Part shown: positions 30,102 to 37,756 of the stretch, piece after piece
How positions within the stretch are numbered: position 1 is the first letter of the stretch
How the letters are laid out: each line of letters opens with the position of its first letter
From: Rhizobium sp. 32-5/1
GTDB lineage: Bacteria; Pseudomonadota; Alphaproteobacteria; Rhizobiales; Rhizobiaceae
Assembly: GCF_029537235.1 (NCBI RefSeq)
Contig: NZ_CP120638.1
Location: 1,612,001 to 1,676,000, forward strand
Direction of reading: 5' to 3'
Length of the DNA stretch: 64,000 nucleotides
Position numbers and translations under genes: made by a program
Notes under the pieces: model-generated
Told to the model about the DNA's origin: nothing
The model's database searches: none
What the model saw: the letters and a program-made list of their open reading frames with translations, nothing else

Positions 30102-30342
30102 TGGATTGCTTTCGCGGAGGGGTTACCCCGACGACCACGGCGCCAGGGTGACGGGCAAGAGACTGACGGGGCTTGAACGTCGCAGCGATGCGACGGACTT
30201 CTTCGCGAGAGATGAATGGCGCTGCTTTGAAGTCTCCAGCCAGCCCCTCCATACCCATCTCAAATTCCGCCGCGGTCGATGACCAGAATGTCGCCGGGGA
30301 CCATCCAAGGCCCTTGGGTGACACCGCGATGCGGAACAGCAT
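30098..30342 (-). CDS. Tail assembly chaperone (Phage_TAC_6/GTA gp10-type), apparent frameshift
   Basis: The first ~56 residues (GLGWSPATFWSSTAAEFEMGMEG) match the short tail-assembly chaperones that precede tape measures. As written, the frame stays open to 29812 and would overlap the tape measure by 290 bases with non-protein-like sequence. Adding one base at GGGG 30168-30171 gives an ~81-residue protein ending with a TGA that overlaps the tape-measure ATG as ATGA, the spacing used throughout this operon. A deletion error is therefore likely; programmed frameshifting is the alternative. Confidence 0.68.
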
Positions 30343-30359
30343 CTTGAGATGGGTAGCGA

Positions 30360-30761
30360 TCAGGAGAGGCTGCCGGGCTTTCCCAAGACGGCATCATCGA
30401 CCTCGTCAGAAAGAGGCCGATCCGCGCGCAGCCGATGGCCGGCATCAACATGTCCGGCCATTGCAGTCTCGATTGCGGCATGCCACGCCGGCTCGTCCGC
30501 CGCCGAAAGGCGGTTGATCGCACGCAAGGCGGTTGCCGCCGCCTCGTCGACGCCCTCATCATGCAGGGTGAAGCAGCGCAGAGCGCAGGATACTGCCCAG
30601 GGTTCGAACCCCAGCAGCCTGCGATAGATCTCTTCAAGACTTTCGGCCTTGATCGCCCGGGAAAGCTTGGCAAGCGCGGCAAATTCGATCCCGATTTTCA
30701 GATCGACATCACCGATCCGAAGGGGCGCTTCACCCCGCAGGGTATTGGCAAGAGTTTCCAT
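30360..30761 (-). CDS. GTA-family tail chaperone / gp10-like protein (Phage_TAC_11-type)
   Basis: 133 residues. Starts METLANTLRGEAPLRIGD and continues with a beta-hairpin then helices, as in the GTA TAC-like proteins encoded between tail tube and tape measure. It ends 17 bases before the second chaperone gene. Together the pair corresponds to the G/GT region of lambda. Confidence 0.72.
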   Translation of the reverse strand: METLANTLRGEAPLRIGDVDLKIGIEFAALAKLSRAIKAESLEEIYRRLLGFEPWAVSCALRCFTLHDEGVDEAAATALRAINRLSAADEPAWHAAIETAMAGHVDAGHRLRADRPLSDEVDDAVLGKPGSLS

Positions 30762-30768
30762 GACGAAA

Positions 30769-31179
30769 TTAGGTCTCCGCCACGAACGTGATCGCGCCGG
30801 TCATTGCCAGCCGGATGTCAGCCTGCAATTCGTTGCTCTTGTCACCCGAGAACGTCATCGAAATCAGGCAATCGCCCTCGAATGTTCCAACGCCTGGAAC
30901 AGTGATTTGCCAGCTCTTCACCAACTGGTTGATTGTATCGAGAGCGACCAACTTCATTGTCGCCGTGCTGACGAATGCGCCCTGCCCGGTCACTCGGATC
31001 GACTGGACACCATACATTAGGGCGAGCTGCAGCTTGCTGCCCGGGTCGGTGCAGCTAGGCTTGGTAATGTCGATTTCTTCGTTGTTGATTTCAATGGAAC
31101 GCTGCTCGGTAATGCAGGCGAGTTCGTATGTATCCGATACGCTGTTGCGAGCAAGCGTAAGTGTCCGGCCGAGTGCCAT
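30769..31179 (-). CDS. Major tail tube protein
   Basis: About 136 residues, beta-rich. Sequence such as IEINNEEIDITKPSCTDPGSKLQLALMYGVQSIRVTGQG and the slot before the tail chaperones and tape measure fit the TP901-1/GTA gp9 tail tube family. Start ATG 31179 with GAAAGG eight bases upstream is preferred over a GTG at 31188. Seven bases separate it from the next gene. Confidence 0.82.
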   Translation of the reverse strand: MALGRTLTLARNSVSDTYELACITEQRSIEINNEEIDITKPSCTDPGSKLQLALMYGVQSIRVTGQGAFVSTATMKLVALDTINQLVKSWQITVPGVGTFEGDCLISMTFSGDKSNELQADIRLAMTGAITFVAET

Positions 31180-31293
31180 GGGAAACACCTTTCAAGGGTT
31201 GAGACGATTAATTGAGGGCAAGCTTGTCCGTCGCGGTCGTGCCGGCGGCCTTCACGCGCTTGACGAGGCCTGGGAATAGCCGACCGGGGGTTC

Positions 31294-31758
31294 CTAGAGG
31301 GCGGAAATTTCAGGATTGGCCGCAACGGTCTTGTAGGCGACCTGGTAGACGATGCTGCCGGCAAGCAGGGATATGCCGGTGTCACGTCCGACAAAGAATT
31401 GCGACGATTGCAGTAGGCATTCGACTGCAAGACCCGGCATCTCGATGAGATCGGCCATGGCCGCTTCGACCGGTACGGCAATCCGGTCGAATTCCTCCTC
31501 CGGATCATCGTCCCGCAGGTGCACGATGATCGAAAGCGGCAAGTTCCGGTCATAGCCGTCGCCACCGGCGGCGGTCGCAGACGGCCGAACGGAAGCCGGT
31601 TCCGGTCGATCCGCCCAGGTGAGCGTCAATGCTGGCAGGAGTTCCACCGGAATGCGGTCCGTCCGTCCGCGGGCAACCTTGCCAGCGCCGGAAAATTCGG
31701 GGATCGTCGCGAGCTTCACCCTGACAGCGGCAAAGATCTGGCTGCGAAGATGTGCCAT
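31294..31758 (-). CDS. Tail terminator/completion-like protein (lambda U slot)
   Basis: 154 residues. HLRSQIFAAVRVKL at the start and the mixed alpha/beta pattern with LSIIVHLRDDDPEEEFDRIAVPVEAAMA resemble tail completion proteins (U/gp8-like). It lies between the head-tail joining genes and the tail tube. A 114-base gap downstream, before the tail tube gene, may hold a ribosome-binding region or promoter. Confidence 0.62.
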   Translation of the reverse strand: MAHLRSQIFAAVRVKLATIPEFSGAGKVARGRTDRIPVELLPALTLTWADRPEPASVRPSATAAGGDGYDRNLPLSIIVHLRDDDPEEEFDRIAVPVEAAMADLIEMPGLAVECLLQSSQFFVGRDTGISLLAGSIVYQVAYKTVAANPEISAL

Positions 31759-31761
31759 CGA

Positions 31762-32043
31762 TCAGCCGCCGAGACCGAGATCGCGCAGGATGTGGGTGAG
31801 CGTATGAACCTTGTAGCCATCCGCCAGAAGGTCGGCGCGGGTGCGGCCGGACTGCAAAGCCGCCGAGACGTCGTCACGCGCCGCTGATTTCAGCCGCGAT
31901 GGCAGCTGCTCCCACGGGCGCTGCGACATGCCGGACAAGGTTTCCCGCGCCTGACGTTCGCCTTTCGACAGGTTTTCGATCAGGCTGCGCATCGGATCGA
32001 CGACCGGCTTTCCTTCGGTCACCTCTGTAGATAGTGTTTTCAT
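31762..32043 (-). CDS. Small phage protein between head and tail genes
   Basis: 93 residues, hydrophilic and helical (SLIENLSKGERQARETLSGMSQRPWEQL). Its ATG overlaps the stop of the preceding head-tail joining gene (TGATG at 32043). No family recognised. Confidence 0.55.
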   Translation of the reverse strand: MKTLSTEVTEGKPVVDPMRSLIENLSKGERQARETLSGMSQRPWEQLPSRLKSAARDDVSAALQSGRTRADLLADGYKVHTLTHILRDLGLGG

Positions 32044-32339
32044 CAGATTTCTCCTCGCAGGAAGACGCGCAGCATCGCGTGTGCATCATCCGTGTGGTTG
32101 ACGATGGGATAGACCGTGCCTTCGAACGTCATCGTGTCCCGCTGGCTGATCAGCCCAGCAACATCGGTTGCCGCGACAGCCAGAGAGTAGGTCCGAGCTT
32201 CGAGCCCCTGCCCCTGCTCTTCGCCCTCGTCGAGGTCGCGGCCGTTCCGCAGAATGATCGGGACCGGCAAGCCGACGACGCCATTGATGGTGAAGACGGC
32301 TGTAGTATTGCCGAAGGCCCGGCTAAACGCCGAGCCCAT
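32043..32339 (-). CDS. Head-tail joining protein (gpFII-like slot)
   Basis: 98 residues, mostly beta (TTAVFTINGVVGLPVPIILR ... DTMTFEGTVYPIVNHTDDAHAMLRVFL). This pattern and its place downstream of the capsid gene fit the FII/XkdH-like head-tail joining family that seals the connector and receives the tail. Confidence 0.66.
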   Translation of the reverse strand: MGSAFSRAFGNTTAVFTINGVVGLPVPIILRNGRDLDEGEEQGQGLEARTYSLAVAATDVAGLISQRDTMTFEGTVYPIVNHTDDAHAMLRVFLRGEI

Positions 32340-32363
32340 TTTTGGAACCGCGTCGCACGCATG

Positions 32364-32849
32364 TCAGGTCTTAGGAGCCGTCAGTGTGGCGATATCCGCT
32401 TCCAGCTTGGAAATGTGACCGGCAAGCGTCCCGTTATCCGTCTCCAGCTGCAGCTTTGCGTCCTGAAGAGCAGACAGTTCGCCGGCCAGGCGGGTATTCT
32501 CGGCCTTCAGGCGCTCGACATCGCGCGTGGCTTTGGTATCCCTGCCCCGCTGCGTGATCTCGCCTTCAAGGCGCGCATTCTCGGCCGTGAGCCGGTCCTT
32601 CTCACCCTGCAGCTGATCACGTTCCGTGGTGACGCTGTCGATCTGCAATTGCAGCTCGTCCATATCCACGCCGGCCGAGGCAATCGAATTGACGTCCGGG
32701 CCGATCCAGTCACCGAAGTTTTCGCGAAGGCGAATAACCTCTTCCTTGCTGATGCCGGCGTCCGTGCCGACCGGCACAGGCTCGCCGGGCTTGTAGGTCT
32801 TGTGCGCGGTCTGCACCGTCACGTTGAACCGCTCTGTCGTCTTGCTCAT
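32364..32849 (-). CDS. Coiled-coil protein in head module
   Basis: 161 residues: a small N-terminal domain (VTVQTAHKTYKPGEPVPVGTDA) followed by a long coiled coil with heptad-like leucines (residues ~70-160). It lies immediately downstream of the major capsid gene. Possibly an FI-like DNA-packaging helper or head-completion factor; no direct evidence for either. Confidence 0.58.
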   Translation of the reverse strand: MSKTTERFNVTVQTAHKTYKPGEPVPVGTDAGISKEEVIRLRENFGDWIGPDVNSIASAGVDMDELQLQIDSVTTERDQLQGEKDRLTAENARLEGEITQRGRDTKATRDVERLKAENTRLAGELSALQDAKLQLETDNGTLAGHISKLEADIATLTAPKT

Positions 32850-32906
32850 TGTATTCTTCCTTTTGATGGATGAGGGGGCCGTCCGCCCGAAGGCGGACCG
32901 GCGACG

Positions 32907-33937
32907 TCAGCGAACGAGCGCGAACAGGCTGGCGTTGGGATTGGGAGCGATCGGCAGAGGGGCCGACTGCGTCTGGACGATCGTGCGGGACGGATTGCGC
33001 TCGTGCCACATGTCAGGGAAGCGCTCCACGGAACGCAGAACCTGATTGTCGAGGATCGCGCCATAGGCGAAATGCCCCATGAAGCCGAAGGGATCGAAAA
33101 CCCCGACGCCATAGGTCGGCCAGAAGTTGCTCTTCACGCCCGAAACCGTGTAGGGCTGCGAATACTGGACGAACGTCACCTCGCCGATGGAGCCGAGAAC
33201 CGCGTAATACTTGTTCTCGGCGCCGGTCGAGACAGGGCCAAGCTGCATCACGCCACCATCCTGACGCCGATTGTCGAGCGCGGCCAGGAAGCGCGGCGAG
33301 CGCTTCAGCAGTCCGGCCGCACCGCCACCGAGCAGGACTTCGCGGCCGGTAAAGCCATCCGTATCGGTGAGAAGCTGCAGCCATTCTTCGACGTTGTCGA
33401 ACGGATCGACACCGGTTTCCCCCAGCGCGCCGTGCTGGTAAGAGCGATCGTCAGTGCCGCATCACGGCCATAGGCGATCGTCTGGGCCGGGAAGTCTTCA
33501 CTGGCGACGACGACCTGTCCCGTCCGCAGCAACTGGCTGCACATGAATTCTTCACGGCGGGTGATGCGCATGTCCTGGTCATCAATCATCGTCGCCAGAT
33601 TGTAGGCGTAGCGCTGCGCCGGCGTGCTTTCGCCGCCGATGCGCTCACCCGGCATGCGGATCATGTTACCGCGCGGCCGCAGCGTGTTCTGCGGCTTTAC
33701 ATAGGCAGGAGCAAAGCTCGTCACCTTGAAGCCACGGTTGGAGCTGTCTTTGCCGGGGACGTCGGGATGCACGAGGGGCGCAAGCTCACGATCCGGAAGG
33801 ATGCTGTCGAATGCGACTTCTTCGGCGTCCGAAAGCACAGTTGTTGGAAAATAACGGTCACGGAGAAATGCCTCCGGACGGTCGCGCGGCGGCAGAACGG
33901 TCAGAAGTTCCGCCGTATTGAGAAGGATATCAGCCAT
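32907..33937 (-). CDS. Major capsid protein (lambda gpE-like), apparent frameshift
   Basis: N-terminal half: MADILLNTAELLTVLPPRDRP and VTSFAPAYVKPQNTLRPRG; C-terminal half: GSIGEVTFVQYSQPYTVSG and WPTYGVGVFDPFGFMGHFAYGA. Both belong to the phage_cap_E family. The frame breaks at C5 33419-33423: one more base turns the non-protein-like run after TARWG into GETGVDPFDNVEEWLQLLTD and joins the halves into ~343 residues, the usual length. Either an assembly error or the lesion that keeps the prophage defective; the homopolymer context favours error. Confidence 0.88.
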
Positions 33938-33965
33938 AGAAATGGTCCTTTGAGTTAGGTGGCGG

Positions 33966-34322
33966 TTACTTCAGGACGCGCACGTACAGGGGCGCGCCTT
34001 CCTTGCGGAATGCAGCCTCAACGGTCACAGCCGTGTGGCCGGTGCCATAAATGAGCTTCGTGCTGTCGAACGCGCCGCCGGCATAGGCGGAAGAAACGAG
34101 ATCACTACCGCTGGCATTGGCATCGATGGCCAGCACGAGCGCCGGCACCTGACTGCCATCGCTGGCGCCGGCAAGCGACAAGATGTATTTGTCCGACGCC
34201 GTGATGTTACCCAGCACGGCGCCGCGCAGCAGGTTCTGGCCGCTGAGGATGGTGATGTTGCGGGTGACGACCGGCACGTCGGAAACGAGCAAGTCGTTCG
34301 GCGAAGCAGTTGCAGTGGCCAT
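33966..34322 (-). CDS. Head decoration protein (gpD-like)
   Basis: 118 residues. The NITILSGQNLLRGAVLG beginning and the beta-rich remainder match the lambda gpD/HDPD decoration family that stabilises the expanded capsid as trimers. Located directly upstream of the capsid gene, as in lambda. Confidence 0.83.
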   Translation of the reverse strand: MATATASPNDLLVSDVPVVTRNITILSGQNLLRGAVLGNITASDKYILSLAGASDGSQVPALVLAIDANASGSDLVSSAYAGGAFDSTKLIYGTGHTAVTVEAAFRKEGAPLYVRVLK

Positions 34323-34324
34323 GA

Positions 34325-34894
34325 TCAGGCTCCTTTTCCGTTGCGGCCGTGCATGGCCTTGATGGCGGCGCCCATATTCGAGAGCACCGTCTGTTTCTCA
34401 GTGGATGGCTTTGCCGGCGATCCGGATCCGAGCTTCGGGCTGCGGCCCTGCATGCGGTCGGCAAGGCGACCGCCGCCGGCAGCGGCAGAAGTCAGAAGCG
34501 CGCCGGCTTCCTTGGCGGAGTAGCACTTCGCACCAAAGGCCAGTTCGGCCGCCAGCGACGGGTTGGCATCGGCCATCGGGTGCAACAGGATGGACTTGAT
34601 GCGCGATTGTTCGGCGCGGCGAACCGTTGCGGCAGACGTCTTGGTTTCACCCTCGTCGCCTTCGGCTTCTGCGTCGGGGTCGGTCGCGTCATCCTCGGCC
34701 GTCTGTTCCTTGTCGTCGCCTTCGGCTTCGGGATCGGGCTTATCGCCTTCCGCGTCTTCTTCGGTGGCCTGATCGTCATCGACGACCTCGTCTTCCGCCT
34801 CCGGCTTGTCGTCTTCCATCCGGTTGCTTTTTGCCTTGCCGCGCACGGCGGCGAGCACGCTCGCGGCGAGCGTGGTACGTGTCAAACTCGACAT
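34325..34894 (-). CDS. Scaffold-like acidic phage protein
   Basis: About 189 residues. Residues ~20-80 are almost entirely D, E, K, P and A (very acidic); the C-terminal half (RRAEQSRIKSILLHPMADANPSLAAELAFG ... LLTSAAAGGGRL) resembles the C-terminal ends of phage S49 protease/scaffold proteins. It sits between the protease and decoration genes, where lambda encodes scaffold Nu3 inside gene C. The start is at the ATG 34894 with GGAG nearby; an in-frame TTG lies 12 bases further upstream. Confidence 0.6.
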   Translation of the reverse strand: MSSLTRTTLAASVLAAVRGKAKSNRMEDDKPEAEDEVVDDDQATEEDAEGDKPDPEAEGDDKEQTAEDDATDPDAEAEGDEGETKTSAATVRRAEQSRIKSILLHPMADANPSLAAELAFGAKCYSAKEAGALLTSAAAGGGRLADRMQGRSPKLGSGSPAKPSTEKQTVLSNMGAAIKAMHGRNGKGA

Positions 34895-34920
34895 CGTCGT
34901 CTCCAATTTGGTTGTGAGGA

Positions 34921-35799
34921 TCAGCCGGCTGACCGGCCCAGTTCAGCTTCGAAGGCTGCAAGAACCTGCGAAGGCCGTGCGACTGCATCGGCGAGGCCAG
35001 CCTCGACCGCTTTGTGACCACGGTAGACACCCGCCTCTGTTGCCAGCGCGGATTTCAGATCGAGCCGGCCGGCGCGAAAGCGCGCGACCGTCGATGCAAA
35101 TTCGATGCGAAGCTCTTCCAGCTCCGCCAGTTCCCGCTCGAGCACATCCTTGGGGATGGCCTCATACGGGTTGAGATCGGCCTTGTGGGCGCCAGCCTTC
35201 AGAATGGTGACGTTGAGCCCGTTCTGTTTCAGCCAGGCACTCATATCGACGTGCATCGAAATCACGCCGATGGAACCACAAATGCCGGTTGCCGGAATGA
35301 CGATCTGTCGGCATGCCGAAGCGAGCAGATAGCCTGCGGAGCAGGCGTGATCCGTAAGCACCGCAATCGTCGGCTTGACCTGCGACAATTCAAACAGCCG
35401 CTCCGCCGCGTCGAATGCGCCGGTCACCTCACCGCCGAAACTATCAACCTCGCAAATCACGCCCCGGATGGACGGATCGTTTTCGACGTTGTTCGCCTGC
35501 GAGATTATGCCCTCATAGCTGGTCAGCCCGGAAGATTTTCCGATCCATTTTCCCTTGTTGACCAGCGATCCTTCGATATCGATGAAGGCGACGCCGTTGC
35601 GTTCGCGCGGCGCCGCATCGTCACCCCAGTCGCCCATAGGGTCGCCCACAAGGCCCATTGCCTCGCCGCCGTGAACCTGCACGTCGGGAATGCCGAGGAT
35701 ACGAGGGCCGAAGGAACGCGCAATTACATCGCCCTTGGCCGGGTGCAGCATCAGCGGCGTGTTAAACATGCGGCTGGCGATTTCGGGAAAGTTCGTCAT
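34921..35799 (-). CDS. Capsid maturation protease, S49/SppA-like (lambda gpC-like)
   Basis: 292 residues. ClpP/SppA fold: GVICEVDSFGGEVTGAFDAA (oxyanion region), LTDHACSAGYLLASACRQIVIPATGICGSIGVI with the nucleophilic serine in the CSAGYLLAS segment, and a C-terminal lysine-bearing helix. It cleaves scaffold and portal/capsid precursors in the prohead. Start overlaps the portal stop by four bases (ATGA). Confidence 0.86.
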   Translation of the reverse strand: MTNFPEIASRMFNTPLMLHPAKGDVIARSFGPRILGIPDVQVHGGEAMGLVGDPMGDWGDDAAPRERNGVAFIDIEGSLVNKGKWIGKSSGLTSYEGIISQANNVENDPSIRGVICEVDSFGGEVTGAFDAAERLFELSQVKPTIAVLTDHACSAGYLLASACRQIVIPATGICGSIGVISMHVDMSAWLKQNGLNVTILKAGAHKADLNPYEAIPKDVLERELAELEELRIEFASTVARFRAGRLDLKSALATEAGVYRGHKAVEAGLADAVARPSQVLAAFEAELGRSAG

Positions 35800-37514
35800 G
35801 CCGCTGCCTTCCTTCGGATCGAAGGAATGCCCAACTTATGCCGGCGAGCCGACGGCTTACCGTTGACCTCTTCCTCAATCGCGTCATCGGTGCTCTGGTC
35901 ATCCTGTGCCGACATCTGCTGCACGAGCGTCGCAGGCGTCAGATCGAGGCCGAGCTCCTCATAATACTTCTTCTCCCGCGCCCGCTGCTGCGCATCCATC
36001 TTCCAATCGCGGCCCTGCTCGGCAGATTCCTGCTGCATGGTCGTCAGGTGCGAATTCAGCCGTTCGCTGGCGGCCTGCGCTTCCCGCAGCGGATCGATCC
36101 AGCCGCGGCCCGGGCCGATCCAGTCGGCATGGCACCAGGCGGCAGGATTGCGGTCGAACGGCACGACATTGGACGGTAGCACGTCGTCAAGCATGCCCTT
36201 GTCGAAGATCTCTTCCAGCCATGCCCGATAGATCGGCGCCATGAACTGCGAGGCAAACCCACCCTTCTTTGCCGTGAAGCCGCGCCAGATTTCCAGAAGG
36301 GCCGCGCGCGCCGAGGAATAGTTCACATTCGACCAATCCATGGTCAGCTGCTCGTAGGTGAGGCCGATGGCGCTCGCCACCTTGCGCAGCGCCGCATTCA
36401 CGAACGCCTCAAAATTGGCGTTCGGATGCTCGGGCTTGGTCAGGGTGGCCTTTTCACCAGGCTGAAGCATGTTGATCTTGACGCCCGGCATGTCGATGGG
36501 TGCGGCGCCGTAATAGGCCTGCTGCGCTGCGCTCATGTCGCCGTAGAGCTTGGCAACGCCATCCGTACTGACATCGGTCCCCATCGCATCCAAAAACTCT
36601 TCCGGGTCGAAGGGCGTCTCGATAAAGGCTGCCATGACGGCATTAAGCATCGCCGCCTGGCTTTCGAAATCCTCATAATCCGTCGATTGCTTTATCGAAC
36701 GCATGACGGGCGCCCAGTCGGACACGCCACGCGTCATGCCGGCGCGCTTCTGTTCGAAGGCATGGACGACAACGGGTCGGCCCCATTCGGTCGAACGCTC
36801 GACATAGTCCCATTGCCAGAGGTTCTGGTTGCCGAGATAGACCTCGCCTGGATGCGACTTGCGGAAGTGATATCCAATCGGCGCGCCATGGCCATCGATC
36901 TCGACACCGTCGCGCAGGAACTCCTCATCCATCCGCCCGGAAGGATTGGAGCACCGCGCGGGATCGATGACATGAATACCGGTCTGGAACAGCGGTGAAT
37001 TCTCGTGCCAGACTATGACGGCAATAGCCTCGCCTTCCGGGCCGAAACGCTGACGGGCGGCAAGACCGAGAATTCCGGCCATCGTCTTCGTCCGCTCCGC
37101 GTCGCACCATTTGTCGACATCCTGCGTATAGTCCCGCCACAGGGCCTCGATGCGGTCGGAAACAGCGTCCGCCTGTTCGAACGTCATGTTCAGTGAAGCA
37201 TAGTTCGGGCGGGCGGCCAGCGTCCAACCGGAGCCGACGATGTTGTCAACGAGGCGAGACGTCCCGGCGGCACCCCAGCCGTCATTGCGGGCCACGTCGT
37301 TCAGCCGGTCAACCAGCTCCGTGCGTGACCAGGACAGGGCCGCCTGACCAGACCACGAGCGCGGCTGCCATTTCGCAAAGGACGGATGATCGTGCGATGC
37401 GCCCTGATAGGCGGCCGACGACATCATCCGGTTGCGGGCAACCTGCACTTTTGCAGCCGCACGAACATGGGGAGCAAGCGGCTTCGCATCGGGGCCGAGG
37501 ATCTGAACGCTCAT
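35796..37514 (-). CDS. Portal protein (lambda gpB-like)
   Basis: 572 residues. Signature stretches of lambda-type portals: LVDNIVGSGWTLAARPNY, WHENSPLFQTGIHVIDPARCSNP, and IGLTYEQLTMDWSNVNYSSARAALLEIWRGF. It forms the dodecameric DNA entry ring. The ATG at 37514 overlaps the gpW-like stop by four bases. Confidence 0.92.
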   Translation of the reverse strand: MSVQILGPDAKPLAPHVRAAAKVQVARNRMMSSAAYQGASHDHPSFAKWQPRSWSGQAALSWSRTELVDRLNDVARNDGWGAAGTSRLVDNIVGSGWTLAARPNYASLNMTFEQADAVSDRIEALWRDYTQDVDKWCDAERTKTMAGILGLAARQRFGPEGEAIAVIVWHENSPLFQTGIHVIDPARCSNPSGRMDEEFLRDGVEIDGHGAPIGYHFRKSHPGEVYLGNQNLWQWDYVERSTEWGRPVVVHAFEQKRAGMTRGVSDWAPVMRSIKQSTDYEDFESQAAMLNAVMAAFIETPFDPEEFLDAMGTDVSTDGVAKLYGDMSAAQQAYYGAAPIDMPGVKINMLQPGEKATLTKPEHPNANFEAFVNAALRKVASAIGLTYEQLTMDWSNVNYSSARAALLEIWRGFTAKKGGFASQFMAPIYRAWLEEIFDKGMLDDVLPSNVVPFDRNPAAWCHADWIGPGRGWIDPLREAQAASERLNSHLTTMQQESAEQGRDWKMDAQQRAREKKYYEELGLDLTPATLVQQMSAQDDQSTDDAIEEEVNGKPSARRHKLGIPSIRRKAAA

Positions 37515-37747
37515 CCGAACACCACCCCACGCGACCGGGCGCGAGCATAAGGGCGCAGCCCCAGCTTGGCCTCGAGACCTCGGATGTAAAGCCGCAGCGA
37601 CGCGAGATCGGCCGCCGCATAGGTTACGCTCTCGCCGTTGTAGGCGAGGCTCACTTCTGCCTGTCCGATTTCCAGCCGGTGCAGCGCAAGGCGCGCTTCG
37701 TCGAGCTGCAGTTGAACCGCAGCGCGTTCGATATCGGTCAATGCCAT
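37511..37747 (-). CDS. Head-tail joining protein gpW-like
   Basis: 78 residues (MALTDIERAAVQLQLDEARLALHRLEIGQAEVS followed by a beta-hairpin with YNGESVTYAAADLASL). Length, fold pattern and the position between large terminase and portal match lambda gpW, which plugs the connector before tail attachment. Confidence 0.84.
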   Translation of the reverse strand: MALTDIERAAVQLQLDEARLALHRLEIGQAEVSLAYNGESVTYAAADLASLRLYIRGLEAKLGLRPYARARSRGVVFG

Positions 37748-37756
37748 CAGGCTGTC

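Noticed and set aside
33305..33937. Programmed frameshift in the major capsid gene
   Set aside because: Capsid genes of this family are not known for it, the site is a plain homopolymer like the other eleven breaks, and the shift lies in the middle of a conserved domain.
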